Under the pieces are notes generated by a model that saw nothing but the letters and a program-made list of their open reading frames with translations, was not told the DNA's origin and made no database searches. Source: Pirellulaceae bacterium (GTDB taxonomy: Bacteria; Planctomycetota; Planctomycetia; Pirellulales; Pirellulaceae). From it: DNA of 43,915 nucleotides. How positions within the stretch are numbered: the stretch's first letter is position 1; each line of letters starts with the position of its first letter. The position numbers and the translations under genes are program-made. Location: assembly GCA_030681235.1 (NCBI GenBank), contig JAUXWY010000390.1, positions 1-43,915 on the forward strand, read 5' to 3'. Shown here piece by piece: positions 34,031-42,129 of the stretch.

Positions 34031-34705
34031 TTGAGTTCCAGTTCATCGGGTCAAATAACCGGCATTAAAATTGGTCCGGAAAGTCTGTTGCCGCAAAACG
34101 CGTTACGAACATCTTCGAGACCGATTCAAAGATCACTGGATTGGATTTTCGTCGACTGCATCGACCACAGGTCGGTTTTAGCGATTGATCCGCAAATCCA
34201 GTCCTTGATCCCAAACACTGGCTTGGTCATTGCCGATCGCATCGGACGTTTGGAAGACCTCCGTACTTTACTCGACAATGCGAATGCCGCCCGCAGTTTA
34301 GAAACCGTTGCCCTACAACTATCTTGGCACAATGGTTATGGCATCGATCCAGAATATGACTTTGACGACTGGCCGGAGATAACGACGCTATTTCTCGATT
34401 ATTATCCTGACCAACGAGAAGCGTCATTCGAAGCCCTTTCTTGCTGGACCAATCTGAAGCGGGTGGTGCTGATCGCGCGACCTTCAGGCATCGAAGAATT
34501 AACACGCATGGACCCCCGCTGTGACGCGATCTTCGACGGCCCCGTCAATCTAAGCGAAATACTACGGACCATTGAAGAGCCTACCAGGGAATGGCAACAA
34601 ACCTTGAAGGATTTACCGTTCGAAATCATAGTGGCCCCCGTTACGACTTCGAATGACGAAAAAGTAGAATTGATTTGGACGGATGATAGTCGGTTTGGGT
34701 CATAG
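34031..34705 (+). CDS. Hypothetical protein, unrecognised
   Basis: The frame runs from a TTG at 34031 to TAG/TGA-type stop ending at 34705, 224 aa, with no ATG start and no clear ribosome binding site. There is no signal peptide or membrane helix. The middle alternates hydrophobic strands with acidic loops (WPEITTLFLDYYPDQREASF, LSCWTNLKRVVLIARPSG), faintly like leucine-rich-repeat or SMI1-neighbourhood proteins, but I cannot assign it. Its length and amino-acid composition argue for a real gene. It lies next to repeats and a truncated gene, so this may be an accessory patch. Confidence 0.5.
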   Translation: MSSSSSGQITGIKIGPESLLPQNALRTSSRPIQRSLDWIFVDCIDHRSVLAIDPQIQSLIPNTGLVIADRIGRLEDLRTLLDNANAARSLETVALQLSWHNGYGIDPEYDFDDWPEITTLFLDYYPDQREASFEALSCWTNLKRVVLIARPSGIEELTRMDPRCDAIFDGPVNLSEILRTIEEPTREWQQTLKDLPFEIIVAPVTTSNDEKVELIWTDDSRFGS

Positions 34706-34757
34706 TCGTCCCTGTCGCCGATTTAACCGAATCCCCAAGAACTTGCTGAATCAGTTA

Positions 34758-34963
34758 GCCAAATTTGCTCTGGCCACGCGGTTAACCATCATCCGCTCGG
34801 TTTGTGAACGAGGACCTGTTTTGGTGTACCCGTCTGCAGCCCAAACGCGGGCCGCCGCAATTTTGGCGGTTCGAGTTGTGGTGCGATGCCAAGTTGGAAT
34901 CCGCCAAATTTGCTCTGGCCACGCGGTTAACCATCATTCGCTCGGTTCGTGAACGGGGACCTG
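34758..34963. repeat. 61-bp direct repeat (period 145) containing family B ends, plus family B copy 5
   Basis: 34758-34818 and 34903-34963 are near-identical. Each holds GCCAAATTTGCTCTGGCC and then ...GTGAACGRGGACCTG, so the copies share sequence beyond the family B boundary. Family B copy 5 spans 34840-34932 and partial copy 4 spans 34757-34787. The pattern indicates a local tandem duplication. Confidence 0.8.
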
Positions 34964-34983
34964 CTCGCAGGAGCAACGAAGCG

Positions 34984-35310
34984 ATGAAACGCGGAACAAA
35001 GAAGCCCGCAAGTCGAAAAGAGGATAGTCCGCTCGTGAATCGCTCGTCACGGGATAAGAAAACTGCCACCGATATCGCTGTCCCCGCCCAACCGGTGGCT
35101 CTGCTGTCGGACGTGCGGGAACTGATCCAACAAGCCCGCGCCAGCATCGCCCGAGCCATCGACTCGGGATTGGTCATGCTCTATTGGCATGTCGGCCAAC
35201 GTATGCGGCAGGATATCCTGAAGGAGAAGCGGGCGGAGTACGGATCACAAATTAATCCATACTTGAAAGTATCCTTACATCAAGCCCGGTTTGGCCAAAT
35301 CAAACCGTAA
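34984..35310 (+). pseudogene. Truncated YhcG-type (DUF1016) PDDEXK nuclease gene
   Basis: From ATG 34984, a basic leader (MKRGTKKPASRKED) precedes a clear DUF1016 N-terminal domain: LLSDVRELIQQARASIARAI, then SGLVMLYWHVGQRMRQDIL and KEKRAEYGSQI. After about residue 90 the similarity ends abruptly, and ~18 unrelated residues run to the stop at 35310. Full members are ~330-370 aa and carry a C-terminal PDDEXK nuclease domain, absent here. It follows the duplicated repeats, which may have taken part in the truncation. Confidence 0.8.
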
Positions 35311-35401
35311 CTTGATTGCAAATGCGATCGACGCCGCGCCAACGAAGGGCACCTGGATCCGAGTAGTCGGATAGAGCACGACATTGGGCCAACGAACAAT
35401 G

Positions 35402-36610
35402 CTATTCGCCTGGTACACGTACGGCGGTCGGCTTGGTTGGTAGCGGTACGGCGGTTTGGCTTAGGGCGAGGATGCTCATGGCGGTTCCGAAGGCGCGAGA
35501 GCGGTCGAAGACTCGGTCGTTCCAGGTATAATCGTCGTCCATCGTTTTTCGTAAAACCGCTTCGAATCGCTGGTGTTCGCGTTCGCGAGTTTCCTCGGGC
35601 AGGAGTTCAATCGATTGGGCCAAGTAACGATGCCCGTAGTAGAAGTAGTACGGAGCGACTCCGTAGGGCGCTACGTGAGTGCCCGTTTTCTTCCTCCGCT
35701 TTTCCAGTTCATCCCAGTGTTCATAAAAGGCGTCGATCGCCGCTTGCAAGTGCTGGACGTTGCCTTTATCCAGCATCAGCAGCGTGGCCTCGCTGACCGG
35801 GTTTCGGGCGATGGAACCCGGCAACTTTTCGCCGCCACCGCTGACCGAAGTCTTGCCACTGTACGAGAAGGCACCGTTGGTCCCACGAGAGCCTAATAAC
35901 GCCTCAACTCCGCGTTCGAAGACGGCAGCGTCAATGGTCATTCCGTTGGCACGAGCCGCGAGCAAGGCTTGGAGTGCGGGAGCGGTCACAAACGGAGCAT
36001 GCTGGTTTCGCGACGCGTAGTTCCAACCGCCATCCTCCAGTTGCTCTTCGAGCAAAATCGGAATCAGTCGTTCGATCCACGGCTGCATGGCATCTTCCAA
36101 GTCCGCAAATCTCCCACTGGCTTTCAACCGGACAAACGTTTCCAGGCCGTAAATGTGGCCCCACACTCGGACGTCGTATTGATTCGCTTGGCTAACGGCC
36201 ATCAAGGGATGCTCCAGTTCGGTCAGGATCAACTTGACGCCTCGGCGAATCGCCGCGTCGACGCCGCTGCGATCTTGGAGGGGCGCGTCCAACAGAGCCT
36301 GGCACACAATTGCGGTTCCGCCAATTCGATATCCGACCGGGATCTGCCGATTGACTCGGTAGACACCTTCGTACGGCCAAGCCCCATCCGGTTCCTGGAT
36401 TTCGATCAAACGCGCAACAGCACGCTCGATCAGTTCGGCTCGCTCGATGGATTGGACCTCTTGGCCATAGGAATTGATGCTAAACGCCAGCGGCGAAAGC
36501 CAGACGAGCGGAAGAACAAACGCCAAAGTGATTCTTCTGAACACCACAGTTATAAAAGTTGCGCGGATTCGCATCCAATTTTTAGGCGAATTCGTTTTTG
36601 GCATGGGCAT
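35402..36610 (-). CDS. Exported terpenoid-cyclase/prenyltransferase-fold protein
   Basis: ATG 36610 is chosen because GAAGGAG lies six bases upstream; 402 aa. A hydrophobic export segment follows (TLAFVLPLVWLSPLAFSI, ending near SYGQ). The body is an alpha/alpha toroid with repeated aromatic-Gly turns: IEIQEPDGAWPYEGVYRVN, EEQLEDGGWNYASRNQHAPF, LLGSRGTNGAFSYSGK, then VAPYGVAPYYFYYGHRYLAQ. This is the squalene-cyclase-like repeat family common as secreted proteins in Planctomycetota. The DxDD motif of true squalene-hopene cyclases is not seen, so the protein is probably not a cyclase. Lies 91 bases past the nearest upstream repeat-rich gene. Confidence 0.87.
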   Translation of the reverse strand: MPMPKTNSPKNWMRIRATFITVVFRRITLAFVLPLVWLSPLAFSINSYGQEVQSIERAELIERAVARLIEIQEPDGAWPYEGVYRVNRQIPVGYRIGGTAIVCQALLDAPLQDRSGVDAAIRRGVKLILTELEHPLMAVSQANQYDVRVWGHIYGLETFVRLKASGRFADLEDAMQPWIERLIPILLEEQLEDGGWNYASRNQHAPFVTAPALQALLAARANGMTIDAAVFERGVEALLGSRGTNGAFSYSGKTSVSGGGEKLPGSIARNPVSEATLLMLDKGNVQHLQAAIDAFYEHWDELEKRRKKTGTHVAPYGVAPYYFYYGHRYLAQSIELLPEETREREHQRFEAVLRKTMDDDYTWNDRVFDRSRAFGTAMSILALSQTAVPLPTKPTAVRVPGE

Positions 36611-36700
36611 GGGTGTCTCCTTCGAAATTTGTGACGTGGCGACGCTCACGAGAGCGGGGTCGGCAGCAGTCACATTCTCGCGAACGTAACTACGCGTGTT

Positions 36701-37804
36701 TCAGGATTCGTGACGTAGAACTTCGGCGCGGCGATGGCAGCGGGCGGCGCGTTCGTATTGGCCCAAGGCTTCACAGGCCTTGGCCTTGCCTTCCAGTGCT
36801 GCCATGTGGAACGGGTTGCGGGCCAAGACTCGATCGAATTTCCGCAGGGCCGCTTCGTAAGACTGTTCGGCCAACAAAGCGGTCGCCGCAGCATACGCCA
36901 ACTGGTTCACTTTGACATCGTCGGCCTGCAACTCTTCTTGCAACGCATCTTCATCATGCACGACCAACAGCGAACACGGCAACTTGCGGAGGACGCGTCG
37001 GGTGGTACTGCCCAAGAGCATACGAGTCACGCCTGATTTGCCGGTCGCGCCCATGACGATCAGATCGGCCTGCATCTCCGAGGCAGCCGCCAAAAGCTCC
37101 TGAGACGCTGAACCACTGCGAACTTCGGGACTCCAATTCACACCGCCGAAGTCCGTTTTGCCGAGTGCCGTGTGGAAACTCTCTTCCCATTGCTGCGAGT
37201 ATTGCTCGTGGACGTTCGAGAACGAGCCAACCTCGGCGGCGGCCGTGACCCAATTCACTTGCGGGACGACGGTGACCACGCGGAGTTCCGCTTGAAAGGC
37301 TTGGGCCAGTCGAATCGCGTTCTTCAGACCCCGCAACGCAGTCTCGGAGCCATCGAAGGGACAGAGAATTCTTTGCAAAAACAACGGTGTACTCGGATGA
37401 ATCACCAGCACCGGTTGATGCGCGCGCTGCATCACGGCTTCGGCGTTGGGGCCCGCAGACACCGTGCCGTAATCGTCCGGCTCGCCGACCCCCAGGATGA
37501 TCATGTCGGCTTCCAGCTCATCGGCCTTGCGGAGGATCTGATCGACCACCGAACCCGTGAGTACGATCGGGTGCGCCAACTCAACGTTTTCCTCTTTCAG
37601 CGTTTCCACCAAGGGGTCCATCAAGCGTTGCCCAATTTGGCGTCGGTAGTAGTCGACCAAGATCGAATCCGAATGAACATCCACCACGTGCAGCGGCACC
37701 ACTCGCGAACCGAATACTCGTGCCAGACGAGCAGTGACCAGCGTGAGGGAATGGCTGGCCGAGCCAAAATCAGTGGCCATCAACAGCGTTTGCAACGAGC
37801 GCAT
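36701..37804 (-). CDS. Tandem universal stress protein with C-terminal TPR-like segment
   Basis: ATG 37804 is chosen (GGAGAG six bases upstream) over a TTG at 37816; 367 aa. Two USP domains: residues ~5-140 (TLLMATDFGSASHSL, MIILGVGEPDDYG) and ~146-285 (RILCPFDGSETALRGLKNAI, LIVMGATGKSGVTRMLLGST). Only the second has the G-x2-G-x9-G-S/T ATP-binding motif; the first has lost it. The C-terminus (~300-365) is helical, with a TPR-like pattern (AEQSYEAALRKFDRVLARNP). Cytosolic; USPs support survival under stress, but the partner is unknown. A TATAAT box lies 41 bases upstream. Confidence 0.92.
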   Translation of the reverse strand: MRSLQTLLMATDFGSASHSLTLVTARLARVFGSRVVPLHVVDVHSDSILVDYYRRQIGQRLMDPLVETLKEENVELAHPIVLTGSVVDQILRKADELEADMIILGVGEPDDYGTVSAGPNAEAVMQRAHQPVLVIHPSTPLFLQRILCPFDGSETALRGLKNAIRLAQAFQAELRVVTVVPQVNWVTAAAEVGSFSNVHEQYSQQWEESFHTALGKTDFGGVNWSPEVRSGSASQELLAAASEMQADLIVMGATGKSGVTRMLLGSTTRRVLRKLPCSLLVVHDEDALQEELQADDVKVNQLAYAAATALLAEQSYEAALRKFDRVLARNPFHMAALEGKAKACEALGQYERAARCHRRAEVLRHES

Positions 37805-37844
37805 GGTACTCTCCAAGCATTAAGGTTATTCCCGCCCGACCTGA

Positions 37845-37850
37845 ATTATA
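37845..37850 (-). promoter_or_regulatory. Probable -10 box (TATAAT) of the universal stress protein gene
   Basis: A perfect TATAAT on the minus strand, 41 bases before the ATG at 37804. No good TTGACA is found at 16-18 bases, so activation or another sigma factor is possible. Confidence 0.4.
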
Positions 37851-37994
37851 ACCGATCGCCCACTGGCCCGTGATGGAAGTGCGACCAAGAAAAGGTGCCA
37901 GGACTGAATGGCAATCCCGAACTGCGGATGACGCTGCCATTCATAGGCATTTCCGGGATCCGGAGGTATTTCGCCGTCAAATCAATTCAGGCCG

Positions 37995-38108
37995 TCACTT
38001 GTAGTAACTCACCGGGCGGGGTTTCACGCCTAGTTCTTGGTAGTTGAAACCGGGCTGTAATGGTTGGTACTCGCCAACGATTTCGACGGGACTATCAGCG
38101 CGCATGTC
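37995..38108 (-). pseudogene. 3'-end fragment of a ThuA-type gene, paralogous to 42130-43915
   Basis: On the minus strand, 37 codons plus TGA match the C-terminus of the ThuA protein at the window end. Both contain RADS-VEI-GEYQPL and end in LGV-P-PVSYYK, and the bases just past the stop also agree (GCCGTCACTTGTA on the plus strand). Upstream of codon 1 similarity stops and an in-frame TAA follows soon. No other part of the gene is present. The rest of the 37805-38232 gap shows no gene. Confidence 0.88.
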
Positions 38109-38232
38109 AATGGCTGGTTGGCACCATATTTATAGAACAATATGTTTAGCTCACACTGTTCAGTCGTCGCGCACGCAGCCAGTTGGACACAGAAATGTTT
38201 AATTCAACGACTCGCGAGCACGCTCAGAGGAC

Positions 38233-39600
38233 TTAACCACCGAATTCCAATGAACAGGAGGCGGACGTTGGCAAGAAAACCGAAAAGGTGGTGCCTTCCT
38301 GTGAAGTCTCGAATTCGATCCGCCCATCATGTTGGCGCACGATTTTTTCACTCAGCGCCAATCCCATTCCCGAACCGTCCTTGCGAGTCGTAAAATAGGG
38401 TTCAAAAATGAGTGGTTGATTCTCTTCGGGAATACCCGTTCCCGAATCGCTTACATCCACGCGAAGCATGTCATCGCAATTGGAAACGTGAAAGCGAAGA
38501 AGACCACCGCCCGGCATAGCCGCAATACCATTAATCGCTAAATTCAACAGCACCTGCTCCAACTGGTTGGCGTCGGCTTGGATCATCGGGATATTATCGT
38601 CGGCTGGACGGATCTCGATGCGGACGTTCTTTTCTTCAGCGTCAGGGCGCATGAGTCGGCTCAGTTTTTCAATCAGTTTCCTGACATCCACAGGTGTTCG
38701 ACCAATTTCATGGATTGATGCATAGTTTCGAAAGCCGTCCAATACGTCTCCAATTCGTTTGAATTCGGACTTCAACACGTCGAGGATCGTATTGACTTCT
38801 TCGTCACCAGTTTCCTTCTGCAATCGCTCACAGAGCAACTGCACATGCAGCGACAGCGCACTGAGCGGATTCTTGATTTCATGTTGCAAGCCAGCCGCCA
38901 GGGCTCCCAACCCGATATACCGTTCCATTCGGCGAAGGCGCTCCTGCATTAAAAAATGCGCGGTCACATTTCGAATATGGAGCACCAGCCCAATTTCCTC
39001 ATTTTGTCGATTTCTTAACACACTACCGCCAGCTCGCAAAATGACTCGGTGTCCGTTCCGGAGCGTTTGGTATTCCCGATCTCGAATTGTTTGCTGGGTC
39101 TTGTCGATCTCTTCGCAGATTTCAGCCAACGCAGAATGTTCTGGACCAAGCGTTTGGATTGATTGAAGGGGATTCTCCAAGGTCAAACCAATCAATTGGC
39201 GACCGCTCGGATTGATACTGATGATGCGCTGATTTCGGTCAATGGTGATGACCCCGGCATCCATGCTGGCCAGAATATCCGTCGACAAAACCTTGATATC
39301 CTTCAGATTGCGCTCGCTACTTAAATAGCCTCGCAACAAAAAAGAAAATGCCACAACCGTCGCACCCAGGTTGATCACCAACAACACGACCAGACCCAAT
39401 TGCAAGACCAACTCGCTCGATAACTCACGAGCCAACTGCAAATCCATTCCTTCGAGATGCCCCAACAACCTCTTGACAGTAGCCTGCTCGTGTCTAACGT
39501 TTAACAGCACCCAAGCCGTTACCACCATCGAAACCAAGCTCAGAAGGCCAAGTCCAAACGTCAAGCGTTTGATGCTGCGGTTTTCGTTGATTTCGAGCAT
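38233..39600 (-). CDS. NtrB-like membrane sensor histidine kinase
   Basis: ATG 39600 is chosen (455 aa); the longer frame upstream has no family features and would cover the sigma-54 promoter. Two membrane helices (~13-34 and ~65-89) enclose a short periplasmic loop of ~30 residues. Then a PAS domain (~101-215, ILASMDAGVITIDRNQRIIS). The H-box has His240 in LAAGLQHEIKNPLSALSLHV. The ATPase domain has an N-box (QLEQVLLNLAINGIAAM), DSGTGIPEENQ and KDGSGMGLALSEKIV. All motifs look intact. It would phosphorylate the sigma-54 regulator at 40429-41793. The two genes point the same way but are 828 bases apart, with a plus-strand promoter between. Confidence 0.94.
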   Translation of the reverse strand: MLEINENRSIKRLTFGLGLLSLVSMVVTAWVLLNVRHEQATVKRLLGHLEGMDLQLARELSSELVLQLGLVVLLVINLGATVVAFSFLLRGYLSSERNLKDIKVLSTDILASMDAGVITIDRNQRIISINPSGRQLIGLTLENPLQSIQTLGPEHSALAEICEEIDKTQQTIRDREYQTLRNGHRVILRAGGSVLRNRQNEEIGLVLHIRNVTAHFLMQERLRRMERYIGLGALAAGLQHEIKNPLSALSLHVQLLCERLQKETGDEEVNTILDVLKSEFKRIGDVLDGFRNYASIHEIGRTPVDVRKLIEKLSRLMRPDAEEKNVRIEIRPADDNIPMIQADANQLEQVLLNLAINGIAAMPGGGLLRFHVSNCDDMLRVDVSDSGTGIPEENQPLIFEPYFTTRKDGSGMGLALSEKIVRQHDGRIEFETSQEGTTFSVFLPTSASCSLEFGG

Positions 39601-39875
39601 AGAGTCCAATCCGGCTAACGACGGTTTTAAAGGGTCGCACCATGGCGGAACCGGCATCTGCAATTTCTTGCACATGCTGCACCGGATTGCGGCCCCGCCT
39701 CCCATATTCGGGAGAGCTAGCCACAAATGGCGGGGGAATCCCGAGATTTGTCGAGAAACCCGTCCGAACGAGACGAAGATCGCCGGCCCGAAATGCCCGA
39801 TATGATAAGCATAGCTGTAACCGTCAGCGCGAAAATCCCCCGATCTTGAATTCACCGGAGCGTTACTCGCATCAG

Positions 39876-39891
39876 TGGCACACCGATTGCA
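39876..39891 (+). promoter_or_regulatory. Consensus sigma-54 (RpoN) promoter
   Basis: TGGCACACCGATTGCA matches the sigma-54 consensus TGGCACR-N4-TTGCW at every defined position, with GG (-24) and GC (-12) exactly ten bases apart. The start would be near 39902, about 100 bases before the small ORF at 40004. It faces away from the histidine kinase gene and lies in the intergenic space between kinase and sigma-54 activator. No strong enhancer palindrome was identified by eye upstream. Confidence 0.8.
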
Positions 39892-40003
39892 ATAGTTACC
39901 ACGCACCGACCGAGTGTGGCAAACTTTTGCCCCGTGTGCCGGCAGATCGGCTGCGGATTTCGCAGAGGAAGCAAGACGCAAACTTTACGACAGGAACAGT
40001 AAA

Positions 40004-40219
40004 ATGGTTCGCCCCTCAATTGTTTTGTACCTAATTACCGCAGTCCTCGCCACGGATAGTGGAACGACGGCAGCCGCTTCCCGAACGTCTCCAGCAGCGG
40101 GGAACGTATCCAGCAGCAATGTGCAGGTCGTGAATCAGGAAGCCTCCTGGGTTGCACGCGAGAAACGGCAAATTCGCGAAGACGCGCGGAGCAAAATTGG
40201 CCGCGAGCTTTGCGACTAA
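40004..40219 (+). CDS. Small secreted protein downstream of the sigma-54 promoter
   Basis: 71 aa from ATG 40004, with AGGA eight bases upstream. The N-terminus is a signal peptide (MVRPSIVLYLITAVLATDSG, cut near TTAA-AS). The mature part is ~47 residues: a Ser/Asn/Val-rich stretch (SSSNVQVVNQEASWVA), then a charged segment (REKRQIREDARSKIGRELCD) likely to be helical, with a single Cys two residues from the end. I recognise no family. The position directly after a sigma-54 promoter and between the two-component genes argues it is real and is their target. An exported peptide or small periplasmic protein is the best guess. Confidence 0.5.
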   Translation: MVRPSIVLYLITAVLATDSGTTAAASRTSPAAGNVSSSNVQVVNQEASWVAREKRQIREDARSKIGRELCD

Positions 40220-40337
40220 CGGCAGTTACCGACCACATGAGTTTCCGGAACTCAGGTTTGGTATCCCAGCGGCTGTCGTTTGATTGAACCATCAATCCAG
40301 TCAATCGCATCAACAAATGGCCCAAAAAGAGATAAAG

Positions 40338-40403
40338 ATGTTGGTACTGTCGCGACGGGCGGAAGAAATCTTTGCGTCGGCTTCGTTAGCCGCCCGAGGT
40401 TAA
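40338..40403 (+). pseudogene. csrA-like N-terminal fragment
   Basis: ATG 40338 opens MLVLSRRAEEIFASASLAAR and stops at TAA 40401-40403. The first residues match the highly conserved start of CsrA (MLVLSRK/R, then Gly-Glu-x-Ile), with one codon apparently lost before EEI. The RNA-binding beta strands that should follow are absent. A decayed or transposed csrA copy is likely, though a chance match of seven residues cannot be excluded. Confidence 0.45.
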
Positions 40404-40428
40404 AGACTTGTTCCACGAGCTCAGGAGT

Positions 40429-41793
40429 TCAATGCAGCCCGTATCGACCCATTTTGTAGTGCAAGGTCCGGATGCTGATACCAAGCGCCTTGGCCGTGTT
40501 TTCGCGATGAAATCGACAAGCAGCTAATGTCGTTGAAATCGTTGTCTTTTCACACTCGTCCATTGCGTCTGCCAGTGACTTTGGCAACTTGGAGTTGGTG
40601 CGAGAAACCTTGACCAGTTCCAAGGGAAGATCGCGCTCCATGATGAGTTCGTCGGCACAGGTGACTACCATGCGCTCGATAATGTTGCGGAGCTGTCGCA
40701 CGTTTCCCGGCCAAGCGGCATTGACCAGCAGCAGCATGGCTTCCGACGAGATACGTTTTAAAGGACGCTTGTGTCGCATACAAAAATGCTCCAAGAAATG
40801 TTCGACCAGCAACGGAATGTCTTCACGACGGTTTCGCAGTGCCGGAATTTCGATCGGAATCACGTTGAGTCGATAGAAGAGGTCTTCGCGAAACGATCCT
40901 TCTTCAATTAACACTTGTGCCGTTCGATTGGTCGCGCAAATGATTCGAGCATCCGATTGTAATCTTTCTTCGCCACCGACTCGTGTGTATTCCCCGGTCT
41001 CTAGTACCCGAAGTAAATCCACTTGGCTCTTGGCCGACATCTCGGTGACTTCATCCAGGAACAAAGTACCTCCCGCGGCCTGCTCAAAGCAACCGGGTTT
41101 CTGCCGAATCGCGCCGCTAAACGATCCTTTCTCATGGCCGAAGAGCTCGCTCTCGAGCAACGAATCCGGAAGTGCGCCCAGATTGACCGCGATAAAAGTG
41201 CCACGGCTCCGCTGGCTCAAGTTATGCACAGCTCGGGCTATAAGCTCTTTGCCAGTACCGCTTTCACCATGAATCATCACCGTCGCCTCCGTCCCGGCAA
41301 CTTGTCGAACTTGACGAAAGACGTGCTCCATTGCGGCTCCGCTAGCAATAATATTGGACATCTGAACAGAGTCCGCCAATCGGTGACGCAGCGTGAGGTT
41401 TTCCTGTCGCAGCTCGTAATTCTCGCGCGCCTTTCGCACTTGTTGTCGAACCAGATTGAGGTCCACCGGCTTGCCAATGTAATCGGATGCACCGGCTCGC
41501 ATGGCTTCGACTGCCGTTTCGACCGTTCCATGGGCTGTGATCACGATGACGGCGGTTTGCGGACGACTTTGCAGCATTCGCTTCAACAGCTCAATGCCCG
41601 TCATGCTGCAATTCAAGCGGACATCAATGATGGCTAAGGCATGTTGTTTCTGTTGAAATTTGACCAGTGCTTCCTCGGAATTAGCAGCCGTATCGATCTG
41701 ATCCGCTTCCGAAGCCAGCCCGCGCGCGAGTCCAGATCGAATGTTTGGCTCGTCATCCACAATCAAGACGTTAAATCGATCAGCATCGAACAT
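40429..41793 (-). CDS. NtrC/AtoC-type sigma-54-dependent response regulator
   Basis: 454 aa from ATG 41793. The receiver domain (1-120) has DDE acidic residues 13-15, phospho-acceptor Asp57 in LAIIDVRLN, and Lys109 in GKPVDL. The AAA+ domain (~145-385) has Walker A GESGTGKE (176-183), Walker B GGTLFLDEV with Asp247-Glu248, and FREDLFYRLNVIPIEIPALR. The sigma-54 contact loop, normally GAFTGA, reads GSFSGA (223-228), a conservative variant. The C-terminal Fis-type helix-turn-helix is AKALGISIRTLHYKM. It activates sigma-54 promoters with ATP. Its partner should be the kinase at 38233-39600. Confidence 0.95.
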   Translation of the reverse strand: MFDADRFNVLIVDDEPNIRSGLARGLASEADQIDTAANSEEALVKFQQKQHALAIIDVRLNCSMTGIELLKRMLQSRPQTAVIVITAHGTVETAVEAMRAGASDYIGKPVDLNLVRQQVRKARENYELRQENLTLRHRLADSVQMSNIIASGAAMEHVFRQVRQVAGTEATVMIHGESGTGKELIARAVHNLSQRSRGTFIAVNLGALPDSLLESELFGHEKGSFSGAIRQKPGCFEQAAGGTLFLDEVTEMSAKSQVDLLRVLETGEYTRVGGEERLQSDARIICATNRTAQVLIEEGSFREDLFYRLNVIPIEIPALRNRREDIPLLVEHFLEHFCMRHKRPLKRISSEAMLLLVNAAWPGNVRQLRNIIERMVVTCADELIMERDLPLELVKVSRTNSKLPKSLADAMDECEKTTISTTLAACRFHRENTAKALGISIRTLHYKMGRYGLH

Positions 41794-42073
41794 TGGACTT
41801 TAAACCCATTGGAGTTGCGTTTCACAACACGCCTACCCCAAAAGGGGACGGAGATCTGGATTCTACTTCCATCGAAAAAGTATCGCAATGGATTACATCC
41901 CCTTTGATCACGCCTCCATTGGCTCGCAGTTTCGCGCCAGGGCGTTGCTTCGGTGAAAAAGTGGTAGGACTTTTTAGTAGCGGCGAAGTTGTGTCGGCAT
42001 TTCAGGCCCTTTTTTTGATCGAGAGGTCATCCTAATCCTAACGGTGGCTAACGCACACCGGCAGAGGTTGTTT

Positions 42074-42089
42074 AGGCCCATTTGGGCCT
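42074..42089 (-). terminator. Hairpin after the ThuA gene
   Basis: AGGCCC (42074-42079) and GGGCCT (42084-42089) form a perfect 6-bp stem with a 4-base loop, 41 bases past the ThuA stop. There is no U-tract, so a Rho-dependent or processing role is as likely. The rest of 41794-42129 shows no credible gene, only a CCCC-AAAA-GGGG dyad near 41836. Confidence 0.35.
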
Positions 42090-42129
42090 GTGAAAGGTTG
42101 TCATTTCATTTGCGGCACAATCCAAGCCG

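Noticed and set aside
25185-34932. Family B repeats as a CRISPR array
   Set aside because: The copies are ~105 bp, kilobases apart and in both orientations, with genes between and no cas genes.
41186-41203. Second sigma-54-like site on the minus strand (GCGA-N5-GTGCCA read in reverse)
   Set aside because: The -12 element is off consensus and it lies inside the regulator's coding sequence.
41836-41847. CCCCAAAAGGGG as a family A remnant
   Set aside because: Only the short core agrees; the flanking arms do not.
41793-42035. 80-codon plus-strand frame upstream of the response regulator
   Set aside because: No family features and it overlaps the regulator's start region.
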